From assembly GCA_023257755.1 (NCBI GenBank), contig JALRBM010000049.1, forward strand, positions 1 through 14,655: a DNA stretch of 14,655 bases, read 5' to 3'. Position numbers and translations under genes: made by a program. The first letter of the stretch is position 1, and the number at the start of each line of letters is the position of its first letter. This stretch comes from Candidatus Saccharimonadia bacterium. Lineage in GTDB: Bacteria > Patescibacteriota > Saccharimonadia > Saccharimonadales > Saccharimonadaceae. The notes under the pieces were generated by a model. It was not told the DNA's origin. It searched no databases and saw only the letters and a program-made list of their open reading frames with translations. Below are positions 7,409 through 12,624 of the stretch, piece after piece.

Positions 7409-7436
7409 TCCGAATTGTTAAAGTGCCAGCATAAAC

Positions 7437-7799
7437 CTACACGTCAGCGTCTACCGGAAGCAGCCGCCAATAAGCGCCCGCCCTCACCGCTACCACTTCC
7501 CGATCAATTCCTGCATATTCAAGCAGGTGCTGTTCGATAGTGACCCGGCCTTGCTTTTGGTCGAGTTCGGCGCTGGTTTTTCCTCGTCGGAACCTGACGT
7601 TAAGATCAGCGACCTTTTCATCAAGTATGCTGCCGCCTAGCGCTGGTTCCACTTCCCTATCCCAAACTGTTTGGGGGTAGAGGTGGAGGTACTTGCCAAA
7701 TCCTCGGGTTAGCACGACACCGCTGGCAAACTCACTTCGAAGCTCCGTCGGAATTGTCAGCCGACGCTTGTCGTCAAGCTTTCGTTCGAAGTAGTCCAC
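7437..7799 (-). CDS. mraZ: MraZ, transcriptional regulator of the dcw cluster
   Basis: A 120-residue DNA-binding protein with two AbrB-like SpoVT/MraZ units. The first carries LDDKRRLTIPTELR (8-21) and the second AELDQKQGRVTIEQHLLEYAGI (about 77-98). The family is normally about 140-150 residues and starts slightly earlier, so this is a short form. GTG 7799 is the start: GAGGA lies 11 nt upstream, a closer AGGA touches the start, and no longer in-frame ATG was found. As first gene of the cluster with TGGGN repeats across its promoter, it probably represses or tunes its own operon, as in E. coli and Mycoplasma. A leader of about 97 nt separates the predicted transcription start from the GTG. 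Stop is TAG. Confidence 0.92.
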   Translation of the reverse strand: MDYFERKLDDKRRLTIPTELRSEFASGVVLTRGFGKYLHLYPQTVWDREVEPALGGSILDEKVADLNVRFRRGKTSAELDQKQGRVTIEQHLLEYAGIDREVVAVRAGAYWRLLPVDADV

Positions 7800-7879
7800 T
7801 CCTGGTAACGTCCTCGCCGGGATACGGCATTACGTGTAGTTGGTTTTTAATGTTAGTGGCTTTTTATTTTTGTGGGCTT

Positions 7880-7947
7880 ACCCACTTCTTTCCACTGGCC
7901 TTACTATAATACCCACAATTACCCACGACAACCCCCATTTTCTCCCA
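7880..7947 (-). promoter_or_regulatory. MraZ-box array (TGGGN repeats)
   Basis: On the minus strand, pentamers TGGGA (7943-7947), TGGGG (7933-7937), TGGGT (7921-7925) and TGGGT (7911-7915) sit at 10, 12 and 10 bp periods, each close pair separated by 5 bp. A weaker pair, TGGAA (7890-7894) and TGGGT (7880-7884), again 10 bp apart, lies about two helical turns further downstream. TGGGN repeats with 5-bp spacers are the published E. coli MraZ recognition pattern. Two boxes lie upstream of the -35 and two fall between the -35 and -10, so binding should block RNA polymerase. Confidence 0.75.
7903..7931 (-). promoter_or_regulatory. mraZ (dcw cluster) promoter
   Basis: The minus strand has TTGTCG (7926-7931) as -35, a 17-bp spacer, and TATAGT (7903-7908) as -10. 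Transcription would start near 7896, leaving a leader of about 97 nt. The leader contains a short perfect hairpin, GTGGG/CCCAC (7872-7885), next to the last MraZ box. Confidence 0.65.
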
Positions 7948-7967
7948 AATGAATTGGGCCATAAATA

Positions 7968-7991
7968 TTTATCCACAATTTTGTGGATAAA
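7968..7991. promoter_or_regulatory. Palindrome of two perfect DnaA boxes
   Basis: Perfect inverted repeat with 11-bp arms (7968-7978 and 7981-7991) around a 2-bp centre. Each arm contains TTATCCACA, the consensus high-affinity DnaA box: 7969-7977 on the plus strand and 7982-7990 on the minus strand. It is flanked by a 12-bp A/T palindrome (7961-7972, overlapping the first box) and by two AGGTATAAAA direct repeats (7994-8003 and 8007-8016, 13-bp period). It lies about 40 bp upstream of the mraZ -35. DnaA control of dcw transcription is one reading; an mRNA hairpin is another. Confidence 0.6.
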
Positions 7992-8012
7992 CAAGGTATA
8001 AAACAGAGGTAT

Positions 8013-8048
8013 AAAAATACCACCCTATTTCCGTAGCGTGGTATTTTT
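8013..8048. terminator. Intrinsic terminator after the 64-residue membrane protein gene
   Basis: An 11-bp perfect stem (AAAAATACCAC at 8013-8023 with GTGGTATTTTT at 8038-8048) encloses a 14-nt loop. The A-rich and T-rich stem ends provide a U-run in either direction, so it could work bidirectionally. It begins 12 nt past the stop of the small gene at 8061 and insulates the dcw promoter from the genes to its right. Confidence 0.8.
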
Positions 8049-8060
8049 AGCTATAGCCTA

Positions 8061-8255
8061 TTAGCGTCCGAGGAAGAAACTGACAAGCGAGGCGTCAAAT
8101 TGCGAGGTAGCCTGCAGTGCAACCCACAAAGAAAGGAAGAAGAGGTTAATCAGTACCGAAACGATGAGGATCGACGTCTTTACATCCTGCGCAAGATACA
8201 CGAGAGCCGCTTCGCTGTTTTCCTGGACTTTTGTTGTTTTTGTTTTCTGTTTCAT
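8061..8255 (-). CDS. Small single-span membrane protein of unknown function
   Basis: A 64-residue protein: a polar Lys/Thr/Gln-rich N-terminus (1-14), a short amphipathic stretch (15-26), one strongly hydrophobic span (about 28-48) and a short tail ending FFLGR. I do not recognise the family. Reality is supported by a near-consensus promoter directly upstream (perfect TTGACA, 17-bp spacer) and an intrinsic terminator directly downstream, so it appears to be a free-standing unit. The ATG at 8255 has no Shine-Dalgarno and would start only about 3 nt into the transcript. It lies 24 nt after the HAD gene, so read-through from that operon is possible. Stop is TAA. Confidence 0.7.
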   Translation of the reverse strand: MKQKTKTTKVQENSEAALVYLAQDVKTSILIVSVLINLFFLSLWVALQATSQFDASLVSFFLGR

Positions 8256-8264
8256 AATAAGTTT

Positions 8265-8293
8265 ATGTTAGCATACTGGTTATGGTTTGTCAA
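8265..8293 (-). promoter_or_regulatory. Promoter of the small membrane protein gene
   Basis: The minus strand reads TTGACA (8288-8293), a 17-bp spacer, and TAACAT (8265-8270) preceded by TGC, an extended -10. The predicted transcription start is near 8258, 3 nt from the ATG. It overlaps the last codons of the HAD gene. It is the best -35 match in the window. Confidence 0.7.
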
Positions 8294-8969
8294 TGGTCGC
8301 TATGATATCTATCGCTTTTTTCAAATCAGGCACGACGGTAACGCTGCTAGGCAGCGCGGCTATTTCTTGGGCAGGCGCCTGGGGTGCGACGCAAATTCCC
8401 TTCGTGCTAGGCGGAAGGGATTGAAAGCTAACTGGTTTGTCATCAATCAGAACGACCGTCCGGGTGACAGTGTCATTTAAAAATTCCCTGGGAATCAAGA
8501 ACCACCCGTCTTGACGCTGCCAACCGGCAATCGTTTTCCCTTTTTCTTTGTACGAAGTGATGATGTGAGGAATCGTGTAAAGCCCCGCCGCCTTTAGCTT
8601 GGCTGTTTGCCACTCATACCCGCCATAGGTCAAAATGCCAAAAGGGAGTTGGCGGTTCGTTAACTCATCAAGCAATTCCCTGGCATATAGCTCTAACAGG
8701 TCTTCGCCCGACGCCAACGTCAGAAAAGAAGTTTCGATCTTGCCCCATATCCGGTTGACATCAAGCTGCCTGTCCTTCAGGACTTGACGGACATAGGCCG
8801 CCGTATCAAACGAGCCGCCGGTTTTTTTGACCTGGGTATGGGCATATTGAATCATATCAAGACTCACGAAGTCTTCTGTTTCAACGGCATTTTCCAGCAG
8901 CTCCTGGAGCCGCTCGGTTCTCCCGAGGCAACGGTCAAAGTCAAGAACGTAAAACGTATTAACTTTCAC
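8280..8969 (-). CDS. HAD-superfamily hydrolase (putative phosphatase)
   Basis: A 229-residue protein with the HAD catalytic signature: motif I VLDFDRCLG with nucleophile Asp10 and acid/base Asp12, motif II ILTYGG (Thr114), a Lys-rich segment KEKGKT (about 141-146) as motif III, and motif IV VVLIDDKP (Asp176, Asp177) for Mg2+. A helical cap region lies between motifs I and II. The substrate cannot be read from sequence. A longer frame opens at TTG 8999, but GTG 8969 is preferred: GGAGG sits 6 nt upstream and motif I then lies at the usual distance from the N-terminus. It overlaps the yvcK 3' end by 11 nt, implying translational coupling as the third gene of a GH1-yvcK-HAD operon. Stop is TAA. 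Confidence 0.8.
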   Translation of the reverse strand: MKVNTFYVLDFDRCLGRTERLQELLENAVETEDFVSLDMIQYAHTQVKKTGGSFDTAAYVRQVLKDRQLDVNRIWGKIETSFLTLASGEDLLELYARELLDELTNRQLPFGILTYGGYEWQTAKLKAAGLYTIPHIITSYKEKGKTIAGWQRQDGWFLIPREFLNDTVTRTVVLIDDKPVSFQSLPPSTKGICVAPQAPAQEIAALPSSVTVVPDLKKAIDIIATIDKP

Positions 8970-9984
8970 CGATCCCCTCCCGATGTTCATAAAGATCAAT
9001 AATCGCTTTGGCGACCGCCGTCGAATCGTGACGGATCAGGGTCCTGGATGAAGCAATGGGATCCGCGCCTCTTCCCTGCCAAATCGTACTAGAAAGCAGA
9101 TTCGCACCGACGAGCTTATAGCGGGTAATGCCCACCCGCTTCTCATCCAGCTCCACCGCCAATTCCTTGTCGGCCGCATACTTCTGAAGTAGCTCCTTGC
9201 TGGGAGTTTCGGTATTGTACAACACCGCATCGAGAAACGGCCTCCCTGCAAGCCGCTCTATTTCGTCGGCAAAGTCATGAACCGTAAAGCCGTCGGTTTG
9301 CCCCGGCTTGGTGACGAGATTACATACATACAATTTGAACGCACTGGTTTTTGCCAGCGCCTCGCCAATCCCCGGAACAATCAGCGCCGGCGCTAGACTA
9401 CCGTACAGATTTCCCGGCGCGACCACCACGATGTCCGCCCGCTCAATCGCGGCCACCGCCTTGGGGTTAGCCGTGGCTTTGGGTTCAAGCCAAAAATCCG
9501 GCCGTTGCCCGGAAAAGCTTTCGTGCCCAATCTTGAACTCTCCGTGGACCTCCTTGCCATCCTTATCCTTCATTGCGAGCGTCACGTTCGTCAAGGTAAT
9601 GGGCTCAACCGTCCCGGTGATATTCAGCACGCCACTCGCGACTTCCACGCCCTTCGCAAAATCGCCCGTTACTTTTTCCAGCGCGGTAAGAAACAAATTA
9701 CCAAAGGCATGGCCCTTCAGCGTGCCATCCTCAAACCGGTAGTTAAAGAGGTCGCGAAGTTCCGCTGAGTTCGATAATGCTACCAGGCACTGCCGCACAT
9801 CACCCGGGGGCAGCGCGCCCAATTCGTCCCGCAGCACCCCTGTGCTGCCACCATCGTCAGCCATGTTCACAAGAGCGGCGATTAAATGCGTATGCTCTTT
9901 TAAGTTGCTTAGGAGGGTGAACGATCCTGTGCCTCCACCGATGACCGCGATCTTGAGATTATTTCCGTAAAACGGTTCGTTCAT
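8959..9984 (-). CDS. yvcK: YvcK/CofD-like protein (gluconeogenesis factor family)
   Basis: A cytosolic protein of the 2-phospho-L-lactate transferase-like (CofD) fold. In Bacillus subtilis and Mycobacterium, YvcK/CuvA binds UDP-sugars and links carbon metabolism to cell-wall synthesis and cell shape. It has 341 residues from ATG 9984. Motifs: GGGTGSF (16-22), NMADDGGSTGVLRDE (40-54), ALPPGDVRQCLVAL (57-70), GHAFGNLFL (91-99) and, in the second half, VVVAPGNLYGSLAPAL. The frame stays open to 10026, but ATG 9984 has AGGAGG 4 nt upstream and shares one base with the GH1 stop (TAATG), a coupling arrangement. The usual neighbours rapZ and whiA are absent; GH1 lies before and a HAD gene after. Stop is TAA. 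Confidence 0.9.
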   Translation of the reverse strand: MNEPFYGNNLKIAVIGGGTGSFTLLSNLKEHTHLIAALVNMADDGGSTGVLRDELGALPPGDVRQCLVALSNSAELRDLFNYRFEDGTLKGHAFGNLFLTALEKVTGDFAKGVEVASGVLNITGTVEPITLTNVTLAMKDKDGKEVHGEFKIGHESFSGQRPDFWLEPKATANPKAVAAIERADIVVVAPGNLYGSLAPALIVPGIGEALAKTSAFKLYVCNLVTKPGQTDGFTVHDFADEIERLAGRPFLDAVLYNTETPSKELLQKYAADKELAVELDEKRVGITRYKLVGANLLSSTIWQGRGADPIASSRTLIRHDSTAVAKAIIDLYEHREGIGES

Positions 9985-11249
9985 TACCCCTCCTGCCGCA
10001 GATACTTGATAATTTTTCCAAACCATATGGCACTTGGCCGAAGCGTCCGTTTGCCCGTCGCGTAGTCCACGCCCGCCAGACCGAACCGCGGCCAGATGCC
10101 CTTATCCCATTCAAAATTATCAATCAGACTCCAATGTAAATAGCCTTGTAGTTTTACGCCGTTGTCCATTGCTTTTTGCATCCCGATAAGCGTTTGGGTC
10201 AGCCACCACTTCCGGTATGTATCTTCCTTATCAGCCAGTCCGTTTTCCGTGACGATAAGTGGTAAATGATACTTTTCGCTCAGGCGTTCCAGCGCGTGCT
10301 GGATGTCCGCCGGACTCAAGTCCCATCCCATGTCGCTTACCTTCTCATCCGGATTATGGACTCGATACCCATATACCCGATTACTGAAATAGAAGTTCAC
10401 GCCGATGAAATCGCAGTGTTTCACGACCTTGCGGAGGAAGTAATCATCCTGATAATACTGCATTATTTCCGCGCTCTTTCGGCTTAACCAGGCGTCGTCT
10501 CCTGCATAAAAATAATTTGAGTTTTTTGCCACCGATACCTTGTAGCGTCGGTTCGCACTGTGGAGCAGTTTGGCAACCTGATTATGCGCCGATGCCAGGT
10601 GGCGCAGGACGCGCCAGCCCCTCTTCTTACTCGTTACGTTGGGCGGCCAGTTTCCCGCCATGTAACTTTCATAGGCGTAAATCTCCGGCTCGTTAATCGT
10701 AATAACATATCTGACATGAGGACCAAGTTCATGTAAAACCCGTTCTGCAAAACGAACAAAATATTTGATATTACCATGTTTCTCAAATCCGCCCTTCGCC
10801 GCAAACCACTGCGGCAACGTAAAGTGGAACAGCGTTATCATTGGTTCAATACCGCGTTTTTTTAGCGCGGCAACATATTTTTTATAATGCTCGATGGCCT
10901 CGACATTCCATGCGCCCTCGGTCGGTTCGACGCGCGACCATTCAATACTGAACCGAAACGCGTTCATATGCAGCTGGTCAAGTAGATCGAAATCCTGTTC
11001 GTAAAGCGCATAGTGACGGGTGGCATCGCCCGACACATAGCTCGCTGGATCTTTTGCCTCTTTCTCGATCAACGGCCAACTCGCAAGATCGGCCAAATGA
11101 TATGAGGCCTGGGCAGCACGCGACTTGGCGTTCTCAAGCTCCCAGGCAGTCCACTGGTTATTCGTCTTCCCCTCAACCTGATGGGCGCTGACGGACGCTC
11201 CCCATAAAAACTTTTTTGGAAAATGAAGGCCTGATTTCTCTATAGGCAT
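9984..11249 (-). CDS. Glycoside hydrolase family 1 (beta-glycosidase)
   Basis: A retaining beta-glycosidase with a TIM-barrel fold that cleaves beta-linked di- or oligosaccharides, probably in the cytoplasm since no signal peptide is seen. It has 421 residues, slightly shorter than the typical 440-480. Signatures: FLWGASVSAHQVEG (14-27), RFSIEWSRVEP (99-109), HFTLPQWF (142-149; many relatives have HWDLP), acid/base Glu187 in TINEPEIY (184-191), nucleophile Glu335 in IVTENGLAD (332-340), and HWSLIDNFEW (372-381). The exact sugar specificity (glucoside, galactoside or 6-phospho) cannot be told. It is the first gene of the yvcK-HAD operon. ATG 11249 lacks a Shine-Dalgarno and lies 8 bp after a TATAAT box, so it is probably leaderless. 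Stop is TAA. Confidence 0.93.
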   Translation of the reverse strand: MPIEKSGLHFPKKFLWGASVSAHQVEGKTNNQWTAWELENAKSRAAQASYHLADLASWPLIEKEAKDPASYVSGDATRHYALYEQDFDLLDQLHMNAFRFSIEWSRVEPTEGAWNVEAIEHYKKYVAALKKRGIEPMITLFHFTLPQWFAAKGGFEKHGNIKYFVRFAERVLHELGPHVRYVITINEPEIYAYESYMAGNWPPNVTSKKRGWRVLRHLASAHNQVAKLLHSANRRYKVSVAKNSNYFYAGDDAWLSRKSAEIMQYYQDDYFLRKVVKHCDFIGVNFYFSNRVYGYRVHNPDEKVSDMGWDLSPADIQHALERLSEKYHLPLIVTENGLADKEDTYRKWWLTQTLIGMQKAMDNGVKLQGYLHWSLIDNFEWDKGIWPRFGLAGVDYATGKRTLRPSAIWFGKIIKYLRQEG

Positions 11250-11257
11250 ACATACGT

Positions 11258-11286
11258 ATTATATCACTCCTGCTTTCTTGTATAAT
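11258..11286. promoter_or_regulatory. Divergent overlapping promoters for GH1 and LssY-domain genes
   Basis: Minus strand: TATAAT at 11258-11263, preceded by TGA (extended -10), drives GH1 with a start near 11251, 2 nt before its ATG. Plus strand: TATAAT at 11281-11286 drives the LssY-domain gene with a start near 11293, 3 nt before its ATG at 11296. The two boxes are separated by exactly 17 bp, so each occupies the -35 position of the other. RNA polymerase should not be able to occupy both at once. No consensus -35 is present. Confidence 0.65.
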
Positions 11287-11295
11287 AAGCCCAAG

Positions 11296-12141
11296 ATGTG
11301 GCGTTTTATGCTTCGCAGTCTCTGGCGACTAGTCATCCTCCTTGTGGGGATTGGCCTGGTATGGGTGATGGCGCGGATTATTTATCCGTATGCCAACGAA
11401 TATATGCCCGCCTTTTTCGTCCTGCTTTTCCTGTATATCTTTTTTGCCTATATTGGCCTTCCGATGCTGATCCGGCTCCTCAGGATATTCATCAAGCCAA
11501 ACCACATCCCCGTCTACGTCACCACCGGTGACGGTTGGCCCTCTGACCCGGTTAATTTAGCATTGATCGTGAAGGACCGGGCCCATCTTGTGCGGGCAAT
11601 GAAGAAAGCCGGCTGGCACGAAGCCGATCCTCTTACGATCAAAAATGGCTTTCGTGAAGTGGTTTCAATTCTTTTTAATACGCCCTACCCCGAAGCGCCT
11701 CTGAGTAATCTCTACCTCTTTAACCGCCCCCAAGATCTAAGCTTCGAAATCCCGACCGGCGACAAAAAGAGCGCGCGCACCCGTCACCATGTCCGGTTCT
11801 GGCGGCTCGAGGAACCTTTGACACATCATAACGCGCACCACTACGCCTTTTGGACAAAGCAACTTAAACATTTGATACTTCCGGGTAAAGAAATGTGGAT
11901 CGGTGCGGCCACCGAGGAAACGCATCCGATCGATATCCAATGGCGGACCGGCCAGTTAACCCATGGCGGCAGCCATGACTCAGACAGAGAGCGCGACTAT
12001 ATCATAGATACCCTGGAAAAGGTCCGTGGCGTGTCAGAAATCCACACCAGCCGAGCAGGAGAAACGATCCGGTTTCGCGGGCAGCAGATCCGGACCGTTT
12101 ACATCAGCAATGGCAGTATCAAAATTGCCAGGCTGAAATAA
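11296..12141 (+). CDS. Membrane protein with LssY C-terminal domain
   Basis: A 281-residue protein with a basic N-terminus, two membrane spans (about 10-29 and 37-58), and a soluble LssY_C-type domain. The features I associate with LssY_C are DPVNLALIV (84-92), MKKAGWHEADPLT (102-114), NLYLFNRPQDLSFE (138-151), RTRHHVRFW (161-169), MWIGAATEE (200-208) and TGQLTHGGSHDSDRERDYI (218-236). The biochemical role of this domain is unknown to me; it often occurs with membrane segments and PAP2 phosphatase modules, which are absent here. The frame can extend upstream to TTG 11278, but the promoter -10 overlaps that stretch, so ATG 11296 is chosen as a probable leaderless start. Its TAA is directly abutted by the stop of the convergent gene. 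Confidence 0.8.
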   Translation: MWRFMLRSLWRLVILLVGIGLVWVMARIIYPYANEYMPAFFVLLFLYIFFAYIGLPMLIRLLRIFIKPNHIPVYVTTGDGWPSDPVNLALIVKDRAHLVRAMKKAGWHEADPLTIKNGFREVVSILFNTPYPEAPLSNLYLFNRPQDLSFEIPTGDKKSARTRHHVRFWRLEEPLTHHNAHHYAFWTKQLKHLILPGKEMWIGAATEETHPIDIQWRTGQLTHGGSHDSDRERDYIIDTLEKVRGVSEIHTSRAGETIRFRGQQIRTVYISNGSIKIARLK

Positions 12142-12567
12142 CTACATTCCCATCAGGCCGATAATCAGCCCCATCACCATAATCGTCACAAATTCATGAC
12201 TGACATTAAGCAGCGTCAGTTTCTTACGGCGTCCCTCAAAAGCGTCATGTACTAGGAAGCGGGCTGCCGTAAATCCGAGCCATAGCCAAAAAGCAGTCCA
12301 AAGCGCATTATGCAGGTAATTACCGCTGAAGAAGTAATGGCTAAGATATGTTACATGTGAAAGGACGTAGGCCGTCACCAGCGATGCGACGAACGTTGAC
12401 CCGAACAGCAGCGTTGACTCGGCGGCGCTCATCTTTTTCTTCACATCAACCTTGGCCATTTTTGCCCAGGCCTTACCAAAGACGCCAGGCAGGTACCAAA
12501 CCGCCCCCACGACCATGCTGGATAGCCCTGCCAATAGTACCGCCCAGTAGTTAATATCGACTTCCAT
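12142..12567 (-). CDS. DUF1761-family membrane protein
   Basis: A 141-residue protein with about four hydrophobic segments (near 8-28, 50-69, 80-99 and 118-138). The N-terminal INYWAVLLAG and GAVWYLPGVFGKAW segments and the later LWTAFWLWLGFTAA segment match my memory of DUF1761, an uncharacterised integral membrane family. The frame also has an ATG 6 nt earlier (12573), but AGGAGG (12575-12580) is 1 nt from that ATG and 7 nt from ATG 12567, so the latter is the start. The gene faces the LssY-domain gene, with stops touching and no terminator between, so their 3' transcript ends probably overlap. Stop is TAG. Confidence 0.8.
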   Translation of the reverse strand: MEVDINYWAVLLAGLSSMVVGAVWYLPGVFGKAWAKMAKVDVKKKMSAAESTLLFGSTFVASLVTAYVLSHVTYLSHYFFSGNYLHNALWTAFWLWLGFTAARFLVHDAFEGRRKKLTLLNVSHEFVTIMVMGLIIGLMGM

Positions 12568-12595
12568 CGTCATCCCTCCTATGTTGTTAATTCAG

Positions 12596-12624
12596 AGTAT
12601 AAACAAAGGTGGTTATATTTACAA
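12596..12624 (-). promoter_or_regulatory. Promoter of the DUF1761 gene
   Basis: The minus strand shows TTGTAA (12619-12624), a 17-bp spacer and TATACT (12596-12601). Transcription would start near 12589, giving a leader of about 22 nt that carries the AGGAGG Shine-Dalgarno. It overlaps the last codons of the helicase gene. Unlike several other transcript-initiating genes here, this one has a leader. Confidence 0.6.

Larger units (their letters stand above)
7064..7436 (-). other. mraZ-rsmH intergenic region, non-coding and structured
   Basis: About 370 nt after the mraZ stop hold no ORF with a recognisable protein on either strand, which is unusual in this tightly packed cluster. From mraZ outward it contains a nested hairpin (7371-7408), a C-rich, almost G-free tract (7261-7320), an alternating GTAAC/GTTAC set of arms (about 7220-7242), an A-rich tract (7171-7210), and the hairpin cluster listed separately (7052-7150). 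I looked for RNase P, tmRNA and SRP RNA signatures and found none. It may be an mRNA leader, an attenuator or an unknown small RNA. Confidence 0.5.

Noticed and set aside
7064..7436. RNase P, tmRNA or SRP RNA in the mraZ-rsmH gap
   Set aside because: I looked on both strands for the RNase P P4 strands (GAGGAAAGT and ACAGAA types), a tRNA-like tmRNA end with CCA, and the SRP GGAAG loop. Only a weak GGGAAAGTGCGAC resemblance at 7315-7327 appeared, without its partner.
7774..7830. Upstream ORF (ATG 7830, 18 codons, ending TGA) overlapping the mraZ start
   Set aside because: It has no Shine-Dalgarno, its product is not recognisable, and it would use TGA, which no confirmed gene here uses. Probably chance.
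7961..8016. Chromosomal replication origin
   Set aside because: Only two DnaA boxes are present, there is no dnaA/dnaN/gyr neighbour, and the locus is the dcw promoter region. Kept as a DnaA-site finding only.
8970..8999. Longer HAD protein starting at TTG 8999 or ATG 8990
   Set aside because: GTG 8969 has GGAGG at a 6-nt spacing, while the upstream starts lack a ribosome site and would overlap yvcK further.
11278..11295. TTG start for the LssY-domain gene
   Set aside because: The TATAAT promoter box falls within those codons, so the mRNA would start after the TTG.
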